Source: Sporomusa acidovorans
Lineage (GTDB): Bacteria; Bacillota; Negativicutes; Sporomusales; Sporomusaceae
Length of the DNA stretch: 64,000 nt
NCBI RefSeq assembly: GCF_900101845.1
Contig: NZ_FNAM01000010.1
Location: forward strand, 1 to 64,000
Reading direction: 5' to 3'
Below, piece by piece: positions 7,104 to 15,252 of the stretch. A program made the translations under genes and the position numbers. A model generated the notes under the pieces. It was given only the letters and a program-made list of their open reading frames with translations. It was not told the DNA's origin and made no database searches. The stretch's first letter is position 1. Every line of letters starts with the position of its first letter.

Positions 7104-8945
7104 GTGAATATTGTGGAAAAAATGTCTCGGCGTGCATTTCTAAAAATTGGCGCGGCAGCAGGGGCTGCTGTTGTGGCCGGCACGTATTTTCACTGGTTCG
7201 GGGATAACATTCCTGCGACAGTACGCAATGGTACGGCGATGTATGATGTACTGATTATCGGCAGTGGCGGTGCCGGAATGCGGGCAGCCCTTGAGGCTGC
7301 ACAAAATAAGGGGCTGAAAATAGCGGTTATGACCAAAATGGTCCCAACCCGTTCCGCAACTACGATGGCCCAGGGAGGAATTAACGGTGCTGCCCGGGTT
7401 ACCGATGACAAAGACTCGCCGGAAGCGCATGCCTTTGATACAGTCAAAGGGGCTGATTACCTGTGCGATCAGGATGCGGTTGCCTATTATGCGGAAAAGG
7501 CGGCAGAAACCTTGTTTGAACTGGACTATTTCGGTATTGCCTTTAACCGCCAGGAGGACGGACGCTTCCATCAGCGGAAAATGGGCGGCAGCTCCTATGC
7601 CCGAGCCGCCTATTCGGCCGACATATCAGGTCATGCGGTACTGCACACCATGTTTGAACAATGCCTGAAACATGACATTGATTTTATTTCTGAATGTCAA
7701 CTGCTGGAAATCGTGGCTGACAAGGGAAAATTGAATGGCGTTGTGGCTATTGATATGCGTAGTGGCAATATGCTATCCGTTCCTGCCAAATCTATTATCG
7801 TCGCTACCGGCGGTTATGGCCGTGCTTACTGGGTTCGGACATCGAATCCATTTAGCTCCACCGGTGATGGGATTGCTGCCTGCCTTAATATTGGCATTCC
7901 GTTCAAGGACCCGGAGATGGTGCAGTTTCACCCCACAGGCCTGGCTAGCAACGGTGTGCTAATGTCAGAATCCAGCCGGAGTGAAGGTGCTTACTTATTA
8001 AATAAAAATGGTGAGCGGTTTATGGCCAAATATGCGCCCAAGGCTATGGAATTAGGGCCTCGTGACCTGGTTTGCCAATCAGTGGAAAAAGAAATATTGG
8101 AAGGACGCGGTATTGGTGAGGGCCTGAAGGCAGCCGTGTATCTCGACTTCCGTCACATTCCCAAAGAGCGGATCATGGAGCGCTTATTCCAGGTATATCA
8201 ATTAGCCAAGCAATTTGAGGGCGTCGACATTTTGGAAAAGCCTGTGCCGATCAGAGGAACATGCCATTACTCCATGGGCGGCATTGATGTTGTGGACTAT
8301 AAAACCTGTGCTACCAAGGTGCCCGGCGTGTTTGCGGCCGGCGAGTGCTCCTGTGTTTCGATACATGGTGCCAACCGGCTGGGTGCCAACTCCTTGAGTG
8401 AAGTGCTGGTATTTGGCAAAACGGCGGGAGCCGGTGCGGCCCAATATGCAAAGGATACCGGCTATGAAGGAAGTAAAGAAACATTACAGGCTGCCGTCGA
8501 CCGGTGGAATAAGAAGTTTGATGAAGCCACCGGCAGAAGCAGTGGTTCTTCCGTTGCTGCTATTCGGGACAAAATGGCCATTACCATGTGGAACAACGCC
8601 GGAATTTTCCGCACCGAAGCCGGTTTACAGCAAGCACTGCGTGATCTTGACGGTCTGCAGGAAGAATATAAAAACTGTTTTGTGGGCGATACCAGCCGAA
8701 CCTGTAACACGGCATTTATGAATTATGTAGAGATCGGCAATCTCCTGGAAATTTCAAAAGGCATTGTCATGGGAGCCATTGCCCGCAAGGAAAGCCGGGG
8801 CAGTCATTCCCGTCCAGATTTCCCCAAGCGGGATGACCAAAAATTCCTGCAACATACCTTGATTAGTAAGGAAGGCGGCACCTTTAAAACTGATTATCGT
8901 CCGGTGGTCATTACGAACTACAAACCGGTAGAGAGGAAGTACTAA
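7104..8945 (+). CDS. mfrA: Tat-exported fumarate reductase flavoprotein subunit (MfrA/SdhA-like)
   Basis: 613 residues. A twin-arginine signal, SRRAFLKIG at residues 8-16, precedes a hydrophobic stretch. The FAD dinucleotide fold starts at residue 47 (YDVLIIGSGGAG). Substrate and catalytic motifs of the SdhA/FrdA family are present: FHPTG, RSEGAYL, CHYSMGG and HGANRLGANS. The position aligned with the histidine that carries covalent FAD (RSHT in SdhA) is RSAT, residue 85 being Ala, so FAD is probably non-covalent. The Tat signal and the downstream genes match the 8-methylmenaquinol:fumarate reductase layout of epsilonproteobacteria (known family), implying a site outside the cytoplasmic membrane. 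The start is GTG 7104, or GTG 7113 or ATG 7122; the SD is weak. Confidence 0.85.
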   Translation: MNIVEKMSRRAFLKIGAAAGAAVVAGTYFHWFGDNIPATVRNGTAMYDVLIIGSGGAGMRAALEAAQNKGLKIAVMTKMVPTRSATTMAQGGINGAARVTDDKDSPEAHAFDTVKGADYLCDQDAVAYYAEKAAETLFELDYFGIAFNRQEDGRFHQRKMGGSSYARAAYSADISGHAVLHTMFEQCLKHDIDFISECQLLEIVADKGKLNGVVAIDMRSGNMLSVPAKSIIVATGGYGRAYWVRTSNPFSSTGDGIAACLNIGIPFKDPEMVQFHPTGLASNGVLMSESSRSEGAYLLNKNGERFMAKYAPKAMELGPRDLVCQSVEKEILEGRGIGEGLKAAVYLDFRHIPKERIMERLFQVYQLAKQFEGVDILEKPVPIRGTCHYSMGGIDVVDYKTCATKVPGVFAAGECSCVSIHGANRLGANSLSEVLVFGKTAGAGAAQYAKDTGYEGSKETLQAAVDRWNKKFDEATGRSSGSSVAAIRDKMAITMWNNAGIFRTEAGLQQALRDLDGLQEEYKNCFVGDTSRTCNTAFMNYVEIGNLLEISKGIVMGAIARKESRGSHSRPDFPKRDDQKFLQHTLISKEGGTFKTDYRPVVITNYKPVERKY

Positions 8946-8947
8946 TC

Positions 8948-9889
8948 ATGCAGATTATATTACATGTTCAGCGATTTCTTAATGGCAAACAGTGGATACA
9001 GGACTATAGTGTCGAACTGGAAACAGGCATGACGGTTCTTGCAGCCCTGATGAAAATAAAGGAGACCATAGATCCGACCCTGACTTTTACGGCATCATGC
9101 CGGTCAAGTATTTGCGGGGCCTGCGGTGTGCGGGTAAACGGCAATGCCCTCCTGGCTTGTGAGGTGCTGGTGGAGGATTTGGCCAAGCGCTATAACACCC
9201 AGGTTCTTACGGTTGAGCCATTAGCCAATTTCACAGTTCTACGTGATTTAATAGTAGACTGGAAGCCCAAATATGAGAAGCTGAAGAAAATTAAACCGGC
9301 GCTGCAGCCTAAAGACGAATTTAGCATTACTACCGGCTGCAAGCAGTCGCGTGATGATTTCAAAAAGTATAATAAAAACTCGGAATGCATCTTATGTGGT
9401 GCCTGCGTGTCCGAGTGCAACAAAAGTACGGCTGATTCCAGCGATTTTCTTGATCCGTTCATTTTTGCCAGAGCACAAAAATTTGTGGCCGACTCCCGTG
9501 ATAAGGACCCGGTTGCCCACTTGGATCCCGCTGTCAAGGAAGGTCTCTGGAAATGTATGAACTGCCAGGAATGTGCCACAAAATGCCCCAAAGGCCTTAA
9601 TCCTGCAGAAGACATAGAAAAACTGCGCATTGCCACTTTTAAGAGAAAGTTACCCAGTAACGCCGGCTCTGATCATGCGCAGGCTTTTTATGATGATGTT
9701 CATGATACCGGCCGCCTGAATGAAATGAAACTTGGCCTGAAAACAGAAGGGTTAAAATCCGCGCTGCGTATTCCTGTTGCCTATCGGCTAATGCGAGTGG
9801 GCAAACTAGCGCCGCTTGAACAGACTGAAGCCATTCCGGAAATCGAAAAGGTACGTACGATCATGGCCGCGGCAAAGGAGGAAAAATAA
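8948..9889 (+). CDS. mfrB: Fumarate reductase iron-sulfur subunit (MfrB/SdhB-like)
   Basis: 313 residues, longer than typical SdhB (~240) by a C-terminal extension. The plant-type [2Fe-2S] motif is CRSSICGACG with a later C in LLACEV, near residues 55-75. Two ferredoxin-type motifs follow: CILCGACVSEC near 150 and CMNCQECATKCPKG near 205. It passes electrons between the CCG-domain subunit and the flavoprotein. It starts 2 nt after mfrA and ends directly at the mfrE ATG. It has no signal peptide, so it is presumably exported piggy-back with the Tat substrate (inference). Confidence 0.9.
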   Translation: MQIILHVQRFLNGKQWIQDYSVELETGMTVLAALMKIKETIDPTLTFTASCRSSICGACGVRVNGNALLACEVLVEDLAKRYNTQVLTVEPLANFTVLRDLIVDWKPKYEKLKKIKPALQPKDEFSITTGCKQSRDDFKKYNKNSECILCGACVSECNKSTADSSDFLDPFIFARAQKFVADSRDKDPVAHLDPAVKEGLWKCMNCQECATKCPKGLNPAEDIEKLRIATFKRKLPSNAGSDHAQAFYDDVHDTGRLNEMKLGLKTEGLKSALRIPVAYRLMRVGKLAPLEQTEAIPEIEKVRTIMAAAKEEK

Positions 9890-10747
9890 ATGAAATACGC
9901 ATTTTTTCCTGGTTGTGTTCTCCGGGGAGCTGCAAGTGAAGCCTTTTTGGCTACAGTAAAGGTAACGGAGGCTTTAGGAATTGAACTTGTTGAAATTCCA
10001 AGCTGGACATGCTGCGGTGCGTCTCATTTGCAGGATGTTGATGATATTACCGCCCTGGCCATCAACGCCCGCAATCTGGCTATTGCCGAAAGTATGGGGC
10101 TGCCGGTTATGACGGTATGCAATACCTGTACGCTTGAGCTTAGGCGGGCAAAAGAAGCTTTGGATCATGATGCCCAGCTTAAAGGCCGAGTAAATGCCAT
10201 ATTGGCCAAATCAGGCTACGAATATAAGGGAACGGCGGAAGTTACCCATCTCTTATGGGTGCTGGCATCTAATCCGCAGTTGTTTGACAGTAAGATTGTT
10301 AAGCCGCTAAAAAGTTTAAAAGTCGCCGGTTATTATGGCTGCCATATACTGCGGCCGCCCAAAATTATGAACTATGAAGACCATCTGAACCCGCAATCCC
10401 TGGAAAAAATCATCGGCTTGCTTGGGGCCCAGGCGGTGAACTTCGATTTTAGGCTTAAATGCTGTGGTTTCCACGCTTTTTGGACAGCGGAAAAAGACGT
10501 CCTGAAAGTTACCGGCCAGGCCGTGGACAGCGCCGCTAAGGCTGGCGCCGAAGTAGTGGTCACTCCTTGCCCGCTGTGCCAGATGCAGCTTGATATGTAC
10601 CAGCCTGAGGGAAGAGACGCCGCCAAGACCAATGCGGAGCTGCCCATACTGCATTTGCCGCAGCTTATTGGTTTGGCATTAGGCATGGATAAAGCGGAGC
10701 TTGGTATTGGCCGGCACGTTTCGGCCGCCGATAAAGTTCATTCATAA
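9890..10747 (+). CDS. mfrE: CCG-domain subunit of fumarate reductase (MfrE/SdhE, HdrB-like)
   Basis: 285 residues with two cysteine-rich CCG modules: FFPGC...WTCCGASH...CNTC in the first half and YYGCH...LKCCGFHAFW...CPLCQ in the second. This is the fold of HdrB and of the SdhE/MfrE subunits that replace a diheme membrane anchor in non-classical succinate/fumarate enzymes. It presumably holds the noncubane cluster and interacts with the quinone pool at the membrane. The SD GGAGG lies at the end of mfrB; there is no intergenic gap. Confidence 0.88.
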   Translation: MKYAFFPGCVLRGAASEAFLATVKVTEALGIELVEIPSWTCCGASHLQDVDDITALAINARNLAIAESMGLPVMTVCNTCTLELRRAKEALDHDAQLKGRVNAILAKSGYEYKGTAEVTHLLWVLASNPQLFDSKIVKPLKSLKVAGYYGCHILRPPKIMNYEDHLNPQSLEKIIGLLGAQAVNFDFRLKCCGFHAFWTAEKDVLKVTGQAVDSAAKAGAEVVVTPCPLCQMQLDMYQPEGRDAAKTNAELPILHLPQLIGLALGMDKAELGIGRHVSAADKVHS

Positions 10748-10810
10748 TGAATAGCGGCAGCAATTTTGGTAATAACTGTATAGGAAATTTTTGAAATTAT
10801 TATTTCACCG

Positions 10811-10856
10811 GAAGCATAAATTGCGATATTTGCGCAATCTATGCTTCTGAATTTTT
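10811..10856 (+). terminator. Intrinsic terminator after the fumarate reductase operon
   Basis: Stem GAAGCATA (10811-10818) with TATGCTTC (10840-10847), an inner ATTGCG/CGCAAT pairing, and a TGAATTTTT tail. Confidence 0.75.
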
Positions 10857-10906
10857 AAGGTATATGGTTTATCCCTAAACGGGAAACACCATAGGGAAGC
10901 GAGGCA

Positions 10907-12147
10907 ATGATTATGAAGATAACTAGCGTGCGGAGCCGGCTGTTAATTTTGTTATTGCCGTTCTTTGTTCTATCGTTCGTGATCCTTTCAGGCGTTAGCT
11001 ATTATTTTTCCACAAGTGCACTGACTAAGAGCATTAATGAAACGGCAGCAGCGATGAATTCTGACTACTCCCATCAAATAGAGGCTGTCGTTGAAGCGCG
11101 GGTTATTGAATTGGAGGCTTTGGCCAGCAATAAAATTATCCGCAGCAATGCCGATCCCGGGCAAATTGTCGAGTTGCTTGCCGAAACCCATAAACGGACA
11201 GGGGCTTTTGACGGCGGCTGGTAGGCCAAGTGCAAACGGAGGCAGAACATGTCAGCGCCTCTGGCGAGCAATTAACTGCCAGTGCCCGGCAGTCAGCCGC
11301 AGCGTCTAATCAAGTAGCCAAATCTATTACCCAAATAGCAGGCGGTACGGCCGCTACTGCCCAGTCGGCAGCCGATATGGAAGCTACTGCCGCGCAAATG
11401 GCGGATAGTACCAGGCAAGTATTGGCTGTTGCCCGCCAGGTGGCAGATATCGCCAAAAGCACTTCCGGCCAGGCAGAAGACGGGCAAAAGTCCGTACAGC
11501 GCGCAGTGGAGCAAATGGTTCAAATCAGCCAAGGCTCGCAGGCGGTAGACGAGGCGATAAATGAGTTGGCGAAAGGATCACAGGAAATAACGGAGATTGT
11601 CAGACTTATTTCGCAAATTGCCGGGCAAACCAATCTTTTGGCGCTCAACGCAGCCATCGAGGCCGCACGGGCCGGTGAACATGGAAGAGGGTTTGCGGTT
11701 GTAGCAGAAGAAGTGCGAAAACTGGCAGAGCAGTCAAATCAGGCAGCGCAGCGAATTGGGGTGCTGATTCAAAGAAATCAGGCTAATATGGAACAGGCCG
11801 TCACGGCGACACGCGCCGGTACGGAAGGTGTCCAAACCGGTATTGACGTGGTTCATTCTGCCGGCGAAACCTTTACAGGGATCGTAAAATCCTTTAGCCT
11901 GCTGTCTACACAAATTGATGAAATATACCAGCTCCTCAATAAAGTGGCAGCAAACAGCGATACGCTTGCTGAGGCTATACAAAAAATCGACACCGTGATT
12001 AAGAACAATGCCGCCGAAACGGAAGCGGTATCGGCGGCTACGGAAGAACAGTCCGCATCTGTTGACGAAATTGCTGCTGCCAGTCAAGCCCTGGCTAACC
12101 TGGCTGTTGATTTAAAAACGTCTGTTGAGAAGTTTACGGTAAAATAA
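10907..12147 (+). pseudogene. Methyl-accepting chemotaxis protein, broken by an internal deletion and frame change
   Basis: The N-terminal 105 codons (10907-11224) encode a first membrane segment (residues 10-30) and the start of a periplasmic sensor domain, then hit TAG at 11222. The C-terminal signalling domain reads in another frame from about 11218 to 12147. It is complete, with the hairpin tip [29 protein letters not shown]. The rest of the sensor, the second membrane helix and the HAMP domain (roughly 250 residues in usual receptors) are missing. The joint lies near 11212-11224, where GGW-stop meets [16 protein letters not shown] soluble 305-residue product from GTG 11230 is conceivable, but that start has no good SD. 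Confidence 0.8.
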
Positions 12148-12218
12148 AGTAGTAGAAAAAAACAATTTTCCGTGTTTTATATGAACCAGGTAATAAATGC
12201 AAGCTGATCTGGTTATAT

Positions 12219-12276
12219 GTTAGCCCTTCTTGGCAGATACTTGTTATGACAGAAGGTCAACGCAAGGAGGGCTAAC
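12219..12276 (+). promoter_or_regulatory. SD-sequestering hairpin in the permease leader
   Basis: Arm 12219-12231 pairs with 12264-12276 over 13 bp with a single G-U. The right arm contains the SD AAGGAGGG and ends at the base before the ATG, so folding hides the ribosome site completely. A second small stem lies upstream (AACCAG 12184 / CTGGTT 12209). This suggests translational control by an unknown signal. Confidence 0.6.
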
Positions 12277-13770
12277 ATGAAACATACAGGTGACAATTTA
12301 TCGGCTTGGCAGTTAACTATTATGGCTCTGGGAACCGTTATCGGGGGCTCTTTCTTTCTCGGGTCGGCTGTTGCCATTCGCGCTGCCGGGCCGGCAATCG
12401 TACTCGCGTTTGTATTTGGCGGCGTACTCGTCTATGCCATTTTGTATGCGTTATCGGAAATGACGGTCGCCGACCCGGCACCGGGATCTTTTCGCACCTT
12501 TGCCGAAAGGGCCTTTGGCCCTGCAGTCGGCTTTGTTGTCGGGTGGGTTTACTGGATCGGCTTGGTACTAGCGATGTCAAGTGAGGCAATTGCCGTATCA
12601 GCCTTGCTGCAAAACTGGCTCCCGGGCACTTCCCTTCCTTTACTCGGAGCGACCGTGATTATCCTGGTTACGGTTCTCAATCTATTGGGGGCAGACCGTC
12701 TAAGCAAGCTGGAGGGCGCTCTTTCAGCAATAAAACTACTTGCCATTATCGGTTTTGTGGTACTGGGTGCCGCCCTCATCGGCGGGGTAATGCCGGGGCA
12801 AGCGGCGGTAAGAGCGGGAGCTTTAGCGACAGAGCCTTTATTGCCGTCAGGCATCGGCGGTGTTGCCGGGAGTATGCTTATTGTTATGTTTGCCTACGCA
12901 GGCTTTGAGATTATTGGCCTGGCCGCCTCTGAGACCACAGAGCCCGATAAAACCGTGCCGCGGGCCATTACCTATACGGTAATTAGCCTGGTAGGCTTAT
13001 ATGTTTCTACTGTCATCGCACTCTTGCTGCTTGTGCCGACGCAAGTATTAACGACAGAACAAAGTCCGTTAGTGACAGCCTTAGCCGCGTGGAATTTGAA
13101 TTGGGCCGGAAACGCTATTAATAGTGTGCTTGCTACTGCTATTTTGTCAACCATGCTGGCCGCTATGTTCGGACTGGGGCGAATGTTGCGATCGTTAGCG
13201 GAGGAAGGTCATGCGCCGGTCTGGCTGAGAGATGGCGGAGACATTCCTTACAAAGGCATCGTTTTTTCCGGTGTATCTATGCTTATCGGATTAGGCCTGG
13301 GACTTTTGCTGCCGGCGCAGGTCTATCTTTTTCTTGTCAGTTCCGGTGGCTTTTCGCTGCTTTTTTCTTATATGGTCATTCTTTTGACCCATTATAAATT
13401 AAGAAAGCTGCAAGGTTGTCCACCGCGGGGGAAATGTCAACTGCCGGGTTTCCCGGTGACCTCTTGGGCAGCTTTGGGAAGTTTAGCTTTGATTATTGCC
13501 AGTATGCCCCTGATTCCCGGGCAGGGAGCAGGAATGTTCGCCGGCTTGGGATTTGTGGCTTTATTTTCTTTAATCTATATTGTCACTAAGCGTTTGTACG
13601 AAGTGAAAGATAGGACAGATAAAAAGACCTGGGGTAAAAGAAGTTTGGGGCTAGCCAATATGCAGTTTGAAACTGCGGCGGAAATTGCCGCCAGGGACAA
13701 AAAAGCCCAGGCGCGAAATTCTAAGCGCAATGGAGGTGCGGCTGAAGGGGATCAGCGGGAAGAAGAATAA
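12277..13770 (+). CDS. APC-superfamily amino-acid permease
   Basis: 497 residues with about 12 hydrophobic segments. The N-terminal helix 1 has the broken-helix signature MALGTVIGGSFFLGSAVAI, characteristic of APC amino acid/polyamine transporters. The central YAGFEIIGLAASETTEPDKTVPRAI is the conserved TM6/loop region of the family. The C-terminal 45 residues are hydrophilic and charged. Substrate cannot be assigned. The gene stands alone between terminators; its SD is buried in the 12219-12276 hairpin. Confidence 0.88.
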   Translation: MKHTGDNLSAWQLTIMALGTVIGGSFFLGSAVAIRAAGPAIVLAFVFGGVLVYAILYALSEMTVADPAPGSFRTFAERAFGPAVGFVVGWVYWIGLVLAMSSEAIAVSALLQNWLPGTSLPLLGATVIILVTVLNLLGADRLSKLEGALSAIKLLAIIGFVVLGAALIGGVMPGQAAVRAGALATEPLLPSGIGGVAGSMLIVMFAYAGFEIIGLAASETTEPDKTVPRAITYTVISLVGLYVSTVIALLLLVPTQVLTTEQSPLVTALAAWNLNWAGNAINSVLATAILSTMLAAMFGLGRMLRSLAEEGHAPVWLRDGGDIPYKGIVFSGVSMLIGLGLGLLLPAQVYLFLVSSGGFSLLFSYMVILLTHYKLRKLQGCPPRGKCQLPGFPVTSWAALGSLALIIASMPLIPGQGAGMFAGLGFVALFSLIYIVTKRLYEVKDRTDKKTWGKRSLGLANMQFETAAEIAARDKKAQARNSKRNGGAAEGDQREEE

Positions 13771-13814
13771 CGGGTATATTACATACCTTCGTATTTGGAT
13801 CCTGGTGTAAACGC

Positions 13815-13861
13815 TGCCGGAATTTCACGATATATTACTGTGAATTCCGGCAATATTTTTT
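13815..13861 (+). terminator. Intrinsic terminator after the permease
   Basis: TGCCGGAATT-TCA pairs with TGAATTCCGGCA around an AT-rich loop, followed by an A-T-rich tail with seven T at 13855-13861. Confidence 0.8.
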
Positions 13862-14017
13862 TGCAGGATTTGCCGGCTGAAGAAAAGAATTTAATAGAAT
13901 ATCCGGCAGCGGCCTATCAAAAAATATCCTTGCAATCGTAAACACAGCATACACTCTGTTAGGCAATATCAAACACCGGCCTAAGGGTGTAAAAAAATTT
14001 GCAGGGGGCTTGGATCA

Positions 14018-14677
14018 TTGAAAACCGGAAATTATGTCAAATATGCTTTTGGCGGAATTTGTTGTCATGTTGATGCCGTGCATGCCGCTTTTCCGAAAGC
14101 GGACCGCTTTACTGATGAGATTGCCGCCGGGGTTATGGATAGAACGGGCTGTGCCGGTATAATCGGCACAGTTTCCAGAACCATTGCCGATCTTAACCGT
14201 CCGCCGGGACAGGGAAACGATGAGGCGGTCTGGGAATACCGGGAGGTCATCGGTCAATTTCTTGCCGGTATGGGGTTGCTCGCGCCAGGAAGCCGCAGCT
14301 TGGCCAGACCCTACCTGCATATTGGCATTCATGGCATGAAGGATCAACTGCATGGCCCCTTTAGTATTGAGGTGGGAACCATTCATGGCCGGACATGCTC
14401 AGTCAGAGTCAGACGCTGGTTTGGAGAAACGCTGAAGGAAAAGGTTCGGCATGCCCTGCCGGCAGCGAAAGTGATTTTCGATAAACATTGGCTTGGCAAT
14501 CCGTCACTGGCCGCTCATCGCTGGGGCGAGGGACAACGCTATCCGGGGTACGGCAAGAACTATAATGCTTTTCAGGTCGAGATTGCGCGGACCCTTAGAG
14601 AGTATCACCGGCAAACGATGATTGACATTTTAGCGGATGTGGTTACGGAATTTAATGTTACATTTTCCAGGAGGTAG
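14018..14677 (+). CDS. N-formylglutamate amidohydrolase-family protein
   Basis: 219 residues from a TTG start behind AGGGGG. The signature SRTIADLNRPPGQGND (residues 53-68) matches the S-R-x-x-x-D-x-N-R-P motif of the FGase family, and HIGIHGMKD and a conserved glutamate in IEVGT add to it. Family members hydrolyse N-formylglutamate or related N-acyl amino acids and poly-glutamate bonds using zinc. No histidine-degradation genes are nearby, so the role in Hut catabolism is doubtful. The next gene starts 4 nt later and is probably co-expressed. Confidence 0.65.
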   Translation: MKTGNYVKYAFGGICCHVDAVHAAFPKADRFTDEIAAGVMDRTGCAGIIGTVSRTIADLNRPPGQGNDEAVWEYREVIGQFLAGMGLLAPGSRSLARPYLHIGIHGMKDQLHGPFSIEVGTIHGRTCSVRVRRWFGETLKEKVRHALPAAKVIFDKHWLGNPSLAAHRWGEGQRYPGYGKNYNAFQVEIARTLREYHRQTMIDILADVVTEFNVTFSRR

Positions 14678-14681
14678 CATT

Positions 14682-15038
14682 TTGGTTAAAATCAAAAAAA
14701 ATCTTAGTGACAGTGATATGTTGAAAGGCTGGCAGGAACAAACAACCTTTGAGACGGAGACGCTTGACGAGCCAGCCCGGCAGGCGCCTGGCAGGTTTGA
14801 CAGAAAGGAGCCGGCGGACGACATCAACAGTGCCTATTTAACGCCAGAACTTAAAGAACAGATCGGCAAGGCGTTGCTTGAGCTTAAACTCAAGCTATAT
14901 AAAGAAGGTATTGTTGATTATCAAATCAAGGTTTCCAGTCAGGATAAGCAGGTTCTGCTTACTGCGGTTCCTGTCAAAGCCAAAACCGGACAGGCTTCAA
15001 AGCAGCCTGTACAGCGTACAGGTAAACTGAAAGGATAG
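14682..15038 (+). CDS. Hypothetical protein, 118 residues
   Basis: The start TTG 14682 is chosen because AGGAGGT lies 8 nt upstream; an in-frame codon at 14637 would overlap the previous gene without an SD. The N-terminal half is charged and probably disordered. Residues 55-90 form a predicted amphipathic helix (LTPELKEQIGKALLELKLKL), followed by two short strands (IVDYQIKVSSQDKQVLLTAVPV). No recognised domain. The tight spacing to the amidohydrolase-like gene suggests a shared function. Confidence 0.6.
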   Translation: MVKIKKNLSDSDMLKGWQEQTTFETETLDEPARQAPGRFDRKEPADDINSAYLTPELKEQIGKALLELKLKLYKEGIVDYQIKVSSQDKQVLLTAVPVKAKTGQASKQPVQRTGKLKG

Positions 15039-15060
15039 GTCAAGCGGCCTATCCTTCTTT
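15031..15060 (+). terminator. Hairpin overlapping the end of the hypothetical gene
   Basis: AAGGATAGG (15031-15039) pairs with CCTATCCTT (15048-15056), followed by CTTT. The stop codon lies within the left arm. Confidence 0.6.
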
Positions 15061-15062
15061 CG

Positions 15063-15092
15063 TCAACAGAATTTATAATTAAATTCTGTTGA
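15063..15092. repeat. 13-bp inverted repeat with 4-nt loop
   Basis: TCAACAGAATTTA (15063-15075), TAAT loop, then the exact complement to 15092. It is A/T-rich, has no T-tract and directly follows another hairpin. It could be a back-up terminator or a protein-binding palindrome. Confidence 0.5.
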
Positions 15093-15122
15093 CATAAGTA
15101 CAACCAGCGGCTAGTGCTTTCG

Positions 15123-15243
15123 CTACCAGGTTCGGCGTTAGCCGGGTTTTCTAAGCTATCAGAAAGGAGAACTTTTCTGATTATAAGTAGGAACGACTAA
15201 GATTTCCGCCGGCATCCTAAGGGACTTGACATAGGTTAAGTCC
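15123..15243. repeat. Structured intergenic element, copy B
   Basis: It shares an ordered set of blocks with 38446-38591 (copy A) and, in shortened form, 32533-32606 (copy C): TACCAGG, a variable A/G-C/T stem-loop (here 15158-15181), GAACGACTA (15191-15199), CCGGC-TCCTAA (15209-15220), and a final hairpin (15222-15243). The final stem differs from copy A but keeps pairing through a G-U. It ends 9 bp from the 3' end of the minus-strand ferritin-like gene. Confidence 0.55.
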
Positions 15244-15252
15244 TTTCTTATG

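Noticed and set aside
10859..10906. Cyclic di-GMP riboswitch or pseudoknot before the broken chemoreceptor
   Set aside because: ATGGT/ACCAT and TCCCT/AGGGA pairings can form a pseudoknot-like fold, but the GEMM consensus is absent and pairings are short; not enough for a feature.
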